NCBI GenBank assembly: GCA_018268855.1
Contig: JAFDVR010000002.1
Coordinates: 124,001 to 188,000, forward strand
Length of the DNA stretch: 64,000 nucleotides
Origin: Acidobacteriota bacterium
GTDB lineage: Bacteria; Acidobacteriota; Terriglobia; Terriglobales; Acidobacteriaceae
Direction of reading: 5' to 3'
The notes beneath the pieces are model-generated. The model saw nothing but the letters and a program-made list of their open reading frames with translations, made no database searches and was not told the DNA's origin. Position numbers and translations under genes: made by a program. Shown piece by piece: positions 59,808 through 64,000 of this stretch. Numbering within the stretch: position 1 is the first letter of the stretch; each line of letters starts with the position of its first letter.

Positions 59808-61460
59808 CTAGTGCCCCATCATCTCGCCTGCATGTTTTTCCGGCTTGCCGACGATCCATACCAGAGGCACCATTGCCAGGCAAAAGACGACGAGGATGGC
59901 GATGATGTCGAGGTAGGCGAGCATGGATGCCTGCTGGTGCAATTGGAAGTACAGATTGCCCTGTGCTGCGGCTTTAGCTGTTTCCATGGAGCCAGCACCG
60001 GGGCCGTTGCGCCCTTGCAGAAACGTAGCCAGCGCGTTGACGCGTTCCTGAAAGATCGGATCGCCGGGAGTGAAATGCCGCACGAGGGCTGTCTGGTGTG
60101 CCTGCGACCGGCGCGCCAGCATGGTCGCGACAAACGATGTGCCTACGGAGCCACCCACGTTGCGGGCAAGATTAGCCAAACCCGACACATCATTGTTCTG
60201 GGACTGTGGCACGCCGTTGTAGCTGATGGTGTTGATGGGGATAAACAGAAATGCGAGCGACGCTGCCTGCACGATGCGCAGCCACATCAGTTCTTTAAAG
60301 CTCGATTGCAGTGTGATGGACGAGTGCATCAGGTACATCGAATACGCAAGCAGCGAGAAACCGAAGGTGATCATCCATCGCGGATCGACGCGAGAGATGA
60401 GGAAGCCTACCAGCGGCATCATGGCCATGATGACGAAGCCGCCCGGCGACAGAACGAGACCCGCAAGCTCGGCCGTGTACCCCATCAGCGTCTGCACCAT
60501 TTGCGGTAGCAGGATGGTGGTGGAGTAGAGCGCGAAGCCGAGAACGAACAGCAGCGTAAATGCGACGGCGAATGTTTTTCGCTTGAAGAGCGTCAGGTTC
60601 AGGATGGGCCTGTTTCCGCGCTTCAACTGGTAGAGTTCCCACAGGACGAGCGTAACCAGCGAGACGACGCAGATCACGATGAATGTCGTAATCAGATGCG
60701 AGCCGAACCAGTCGTCCTGCTGCCCTTTATCGAGGATGAACTCCAGCGAACCGAAGCCGAGTGCCAGCAGCGCAAATCCGAAGTAGTCCAGGTTGATGCC
60801 GTTGCGCTTGGCCTCCTGCACTTCATGGATAATGTGCGGCGGATCTTCCACCATGCGACTTGTGAGGAAGAGCGAAAGAATCGCGACCGGCACGTTGATG
60901 AAGAAGATCCATCGCCAGTCGTAGTTGTCCGTAATCCATCCGCCGAGTGTTGGACCGATGGCCGGTGCAGCTACAACGGCAAGACCATACAGCGCAAAAG
61001 CTTGTCCGCGCTGGTGAGGTGGAAAGGTATCCGCAAGAATGGCCTGTTCGCTCGGCCCCAGGCCGCCGCCACATGCACCCTGCATCACGCGGAAGAAGAT
61101 GAGCAGCGCCAGCGATGGCGCAATGCCGCACATCATGGACGAAATGCCGAAGCCGACGACGCACATCATGTAAAACTTTTTGCGGCCAATGAATGTGGTG
61201 AGATAGGCCGACGCGGGCAGGATGATGGCGTTTGCTACAAGATATGACGTGATGACCCACGTTGCCTCATCCTGCGAGGCGCCCAAGCCTCCGGCGATGT
61301 GCGGCAGCGCCACGTTGGCAATGGAGGTATCGAGAATCTCCATAAATGTAGCGAGCGTAACGGTGAGCGCAATGAGCCACGGATTGCCACGCGGTCTCCA
61401 CGGCTTTTCTGCCGTACTCTCTGCTGAGTGCCCAGTTTCCTGGACTGCCGTATCTGCCAT
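59808..61460 (-). CDS. DHA2-family multidrug exporter (EmrB/QacA type)
   Basis: The protein has about 550 residues with the pattern of 14 membrane helices. Diagnostic segments are LATFMEILDTSIANVALPHI (motif D1, helix 1), GRKKFYMMCVVGFG (motif A), RVMQGACGGGLGPSEQAILA and YGLAVVAAPAIGPTLGGWIT (motif C of drug exporters). EmrB-type pumps normally work with an EmrA membrane-fusion protein and an outer-membrane channel; neither is encoded nearby. I start at MADTAVQE (61460); a frame to 61547 adds 29 basic residues and would overlap the divergent promoter. The start is uncertain because no good ribosome site is seen. Confidence 0.92.
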   Translation of the reverse strand: MADTAVQETGHSAESTAEKPWRPRGNPWLIALTVTLATFMEILDTSIANVALPHIAGGLGASQDEATWVITSYLVANAIILPASAYLTTFIGRKKFYMMCVVGFGISSMMCGIAPSLALLIFFRVMQGACGGGLGPSEQAILADTFPPHQRGQAFALYGLAVVAAPAIGPTLGGWITDNYDWRWIFFINVPVAILSLFLTSRMVEDPPHIIHEVQEAKRNGINLDYFGFALLALGFGSLEFILDKGQQDDWFGSHLITTFIVICVVSLVTLVLWELYQLKRGNRPILNLTLFKRKTFAVAFTLLFVLGFALYSTTILLPQMVQTLMGYTAELAGLVLSPGGFVIMAMMPLVGFLISRVDPRWMITFGFSLLAYSMYLMHSSITLQSSFKELMWLRIVQAASLAFLFIPINTISYNGVPQSQNNDVSGLANLARNVGGSVGTSFVATMLARRSQAHQTALVRHFTPGDPIFQERVNALATFLQGRNGPGAGSMETAKAAAQGNLYFQLHQQASMLAYLDIIAILVVFCLAMVPLVWIVGKPEKHAGEMMGH

Positions 61461-61561
61461 GAACGATTCGATGCCTTGTGGGTTCTGATTCCGTCTGCTC
61501 TCCTGAAGATTCTTTTTTCTGTTTGATTTGAACCATCTTCGTGGCAAATCTTTTGGGCATT

Positions 61562-61567
61562 TATCTT
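61562..61567 (+). promoter_or_regulatory. -10-like hexamer before the nucleotidase gene
   Basis: TATCTT ends 7 bases before the ATG at 61575; AAAAGG directly abuts the ATG and is too close to act as a normal ribosome site. Confidence 0.3.
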
Positions 61568-61574
61568 TAAAAGG

Positions 61575-62138
61575 ATGAGTACTTTATCTCCGCGCCGTCC
61601 GCGCATCTGCGTCGATATGGACGAGGTCATTGCCGATACGCTTGGCGCACACATGGACGCCTACAATCGCGAGCACGGCACCAGCCTTACCAAGGCTGAC
61701 CTCACCGGCAAATGGCTTTGGCAAGTGGTGCAGCAGGACCATCTTGAGCGGCTGGAGGAGATTCTGCGCGCGGACGATTTTTTTGAAGACCTGCCTGTGA
61801 TGCCCGAGTCGCAGCGCGTCCTCCGCGCCATGCAGGAGCACTACGAGATCTTCATCGCCTCCGCAGCCATGGAGGTGCCAACGTCGTTTGCTGCGAAGTT
61901 CCGGTGGATGGGCCGTCATTTTCCGTTTATTCCGCCATCGCACATGGTTTTCTGCGGCGATAAGGCCATCCTCAACGCGGATTATCTGATCGACGACAAT
62001 CCGCGTCAGTTCAAAAATTTTAAAGGGGAAGGCATTCTGTTTGCCTCGCCGCATAACGCGCTCATCACGAGCTATCGCCGGGTTGAGAGTTGGCTCGATG
62101 TAGAAAAGATGTTTCTCGGAGAGAACATTCCAAGGTGA
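61575..62138 (+). CDS. 5'(3')-deoxyribonucleotidase-like HAD phosphatase (NT5C type)
   Basis: These small HAD enzymes dephosphorylate deoxynucleoside monophosphates. The 187-residue protein has motif I DMDEVIADT (nucleophile Asp15 and acid Asp17), IASAAMEVP (motif II), and FCGDKAILNADYLIDDNPRQ (motifs III and IV), which match the NT5C group. The length is typical. It overlaps the following lipoprotein gene by one base (TGATG), so the two form a unit, although the link is not obvious in function. Confidence 0.88.
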   Translation: MSTLSPRRPRICVDMDEVIADTLGAHMDAYNREHGTSLTKADLTGKWLWQVVQQDHLERLEEILRADDFFEDLPVMPESQRVLRAMQEHYEIFIASAAMEVPTSFAAKFRWMGRHFPFIPPSHMVFCGDKAILNADYLIDDNPRQFKNFKGEGILFASPHNALITSYRRVESWLDVEKMFLGENIPR

Positions 62139-63244
62139 TGAACAGGCGCGCGTGTGTACTCCTGGCTCCGGCTATTCTGCTTGCAGGATGCGCCAATCCC
62201 GCGCCGCCGCGCCCGCCCTCGCTCAATTTGCCTCGCGCTTCCACCGATCTCAGTGCGCTACGGCAGGGCGCGCATGTGCAGCTTACGTGGACGGTGGCTA
62301 CGTACACCACGGACAATCTCCTCCTGCCGGGCGCGAGGGCAGCCTCGAGCTATCGCAGACCGCATCTTGCACATCCCGGCGCACTGGCTGCGGAAATCTG
62401 CCGCCAAGATATGGTGTCGCATCCGGTGTGCCTGCCCATTGCACGAGTTACTGTGCATGCAGGTGAACAAGCTGTGTGGGACGACAGCCTTCCACTGTCT
62501 TTACAGACAGGTACGCCACACTTGATTGCCTATAAGGTGCGCGTGCTCAACGCCGCGGGCCGCGATGCCGGGTTCTCCGCGCCAGCGTTCGTTGCTTCCG
62601 GTGAAGCGCCTGCGCCCATGCAGGGGTTGCATATCCGTGCCGTGCGGCAAGGCGCGGAGTTGAAGTGGACGCCGTCTGCCCGCACGGTAGCTGACGAAGA
62701 GGTCTGCATCACGCGTGAACAGGTAAACGCAGCAAAGCAATCTGCATCGTCTGAAAATAAGAAGCCGGTGGAGATGCGCATCGCGGCAAGTCCCGATCCC
62801 GGTGGCGCGGTGGACCGTGGTGCCACGACAGGCAGCGAGTTCCGCTACACCGCAGTGCGGATGCGTGCTGTGTCTATCGGCAATCAACGTCTGCGCATCC
62901 TCGGTGAGCCCGCAACGGCGCTTTCCGGCGTGCTGATGGACACCTTTCCTCCGCCGAAGCCTACGGGACTGGTTGCTATCTCCACGCCCCCGAACGAGCA
63001 CCACAAGGCGGCGATCGATCTCTCCTGGGACCCGGTTTCGGACGAGCACCTTGCCGGATATTTTGTTTACCGCGCGGATGGCAATCTTGCGCCGCAACGC
63101 ATTGTTGCCGAGACGATTACAGGTACGTCGTATCACGACGAAGCCGTAGTCCTAGGTCACACGTACACCTACACCGTCACGGCAGTGGACCGGACAGGTA
63201 ATGAGAGCCAGCACTCCGCGCCCGCGGAAGAGACTATCGAATGA
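62138..63244 (+). CDS. Lipoprotein with a C-terminal fibronectin type III domain
   Basis: From the ATG at 62138 the protein has 368 residues with a lipoprotein signal (APAILLAGC). It contains repeated beta-rich parts; the last 100 residues (PKPTGLVAIST, DLSWDPVSDEHLAGYFVYRA, YTYTVTAVDRTGNESQHSAP) are a clear FN3 domain. The middle (LHIRAVRQGAELKWTPSA) may be a second, divergent one. Such proteins are surface or periplasmic binding modules. I know no specific function. The start is fixed by the TGATG overlap with the nucleotidase gene. Confidence 0.8.
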   Translation: MNRRACVLLAPAILLAGCANPAPPRPPSLNLPRASTDLSALRQGAHVQLTWTVATYTTDNLLLPGARAASSYRRPHLAHPGALAAEICRQDMVSHPVCLPIARVTVHAGEQAVWDDSLPLSLQTGTPHLIAYKVRVLNAAGRDAGFSAPAFVASGEAPAPMQGLHIRAVRQGAELKWTPSARTVADEEVCITREQVNAAKQSASSENKKPVEMRIAASPDPGGAVDRGATTGSEFRYTAVRMRAVSIGNQRLRILGEPATALSGVLMDTFPPPKPTGLVAISTPPNEHHKAAIDLSWDPVSDEHLAGYFVYRADGNLAPQRIVAETITGTSYHDEAVVLGHTYTYTVTAVDRTGNESQHSAPAEETIE

Positions 63245-63317
63245 CATTCATCGCGCCGGAAATCTCGTGTGAAAGCGCGTAAAATAAGAAGTGCGGACAT
63301 CAGGAAAGGAATGAACA

Positions 63318-64000
63318 ATGGCAACCCTTCTGGAGCAGCTTAAGCAGTACACCACCGTGGTGGCAGACACCGGCGACATGCAGTCGATGGAGAAGTTCAA
63401 GCCCACCGACGCGACGACCAACCCGTCGCTCATCACCGCCGCGGCAAATATGCCTGCCTACTCGCACATTGTGGACGACGTACTGAAAGAAGCCAAGAAA
63501 AAGGCCGGTGCCGGAGCGGACGATAAAAAGGTTGCCGCGGAAGCATTCAAGACGCTCGCCGTCGCCTTCGGCAAAAAAATTCTGGACGCCGTACCTGGCC
63601 GTGTTTCCACGGAAGTGGACGCCCGTCTCTCGCACGACACAGAGAAGACCATCGCCGAGGCACGCAGCGTTATCAAGCAGTATGAAGATGCCGGCGTAAG
63701 CCGTGAACGCATTCTCATCAAGATCGCTTCTACCTGGGAAGGTATCCAGGCAGCCGAGCAGCTCGAGAAGGAAGGCATTCACTGCAATCTGACGCTGCTC
63801 TTCGGTATCCACCAGGCTGTTGCCTGCGCGGAAGCGAAGGTCACGCTCATCTCTCCGTTCGTCGGCCGCATCCTCGACTGGTACAAGAAGGACACCGGTA
63901 AGGACTACCAGGGCGCGGACGATCCCGGCGTACAGTCCGTCACGCAGGTGTACAACTACTACAAGCACTTCGGCTACAAGACGCAGGTAATGGGCGCCAG
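63318..64000 (+). CDS. tal: Transaldolase (3' end beyond the window)
   Basis: Transaldolase moves a dihydroxyacetone unit between sugar phosphates in the pentose phosphate pathway. I read 227 codons from the ATG at 63318, preceded by AGGAAAGGA. The N-terminal [12 protein letters not shown] holds the conserved Asp31, and [18 protein letters not shown] carries the Schiff-base Lys135. [20 protein letters not shown] and [14 protein letters not shown] follow, as in the classical TalB group. A TAAAAT hexamer about 35 bases upstream may be the -10. The frame is open to the right edge, where about 90 residues are missing. Confidence 0.96.
   Translation, partial: MATLLEQLKQYTTVVADTGDMQSMEKFKPTDATTNPSLITAAANMPAYSHIVDDVLKEAKKKAGAGADDKKVAAEAFKTLAVAFGKKILDAVPGRVSTEVDARLSHDTEKTIAEARSVIKQYEDAGVSRERILIKIASTWEGIQAAEQLEKEGIHCNLTLLFGIHQAVACAEAKVTLISPFVGRILDWYKKDTGKDYQGADDPGVQSVTQVYNYYKHFGYKTQVMGA

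Overview
The window looks like a chromosome segment of an acidobacterium, most likely family Acidobacteriaceae (Terriglobus, Granulicella or Edaphobacter type). The support is a DUF1501/DUF1800 pair, surface proteins with choice-of-anchor D repeats and a C-terminal membrane segment, a large Oar-like TonB-dependent receptor with an N-terminal carboxypeptidase-regulatory domain, and glycoside hydrolases scattered among housekeeping genes. This assignment is by gene content only; the window has no rRNA or tRNA gene.

Layout. 1-7.1 kb (minus): partial DUF1501 gene, DUF1800 lipoprotein, a large surface protein and gamma-glutamyltransferase. 7.4-13.1 kb (plus): a beta-propeller lipoprotein, a GH106-like rhamnosidase and a cold-shock protein. 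13.7-15.3 kb (minus): a small membrane protein and a frameshifted cyclopropane-fatty-acid synthase gene. 15.5-22.9 kb (plus): lepA, a perfect parS-like palindrome, a TonB-dependent receptor and a sugar porter. 23-34 kb: Skp-like chaperone, LarA-like protein, MazEF, a CE15 esterase, ROK kinase, SthA and ThiE, separated by repeat-rich gaps. 34-39.5 kb (minus): GH92 mannosidase, a DUF606 transporter, a TacAT-like toxin-antitoxin pair, mutM and two small genes. 39.6-49.4 kb: purA, a DUF1778/PIN pair, VOC and TetR genes, a HicB-like membrane protein, aspS, an AbrB/PIN pair and a GH2 enzyme. 49.5-52.9 kb: an assimilatory sulfate reduction operon, cysD-cysN-cysH, preceded by a tiny cysteine-rich open reading frame. 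53-64 kb: hslU, mutY, an M28 peptidase, OsmC, a Sel1-repeat protein, a DHA2 exporter, a deoxyribonucleotidase, an FN3 lipoprotein and the start of transaldolase.

How the genes work together. The carbohydrate genes (TonB-dependent receptor, sugar porter, GH106, GH92, GH2, CE15, ROK kinase, SthA, transaldolase) suit a plant- or fungus-polymer degrader but are dispersed and do not form one utilisation locus. CysDN activates sulfate to APS and CysH, which has the iron-sulfur motif of APS reductases, reduces it to sulfite. Four toxin-antitoxin-like pairs lie between 26 and 47 kb.

Most notable. (1) A 15-16 codon reading frame with five Cys codons lies between a promoter-like hexamer and cysD and looks like a cysteine-sensing leader peptide. 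(2) About ten genes have a -10 hexamer placed 6-10 bases before the start codon and no Shine-Dalgarno sequence, suggesting frequent leaderless transcription. (3) A parS-like site coincides with a change of the plus strand from C-rich to G-rich, hinting that a replication origin is near. (4) Several families of palindromic intergenic repeats occur, one with compensatory changes in its stem. (5) CysN carries a tail that may be a relic of an APS kinase domain.
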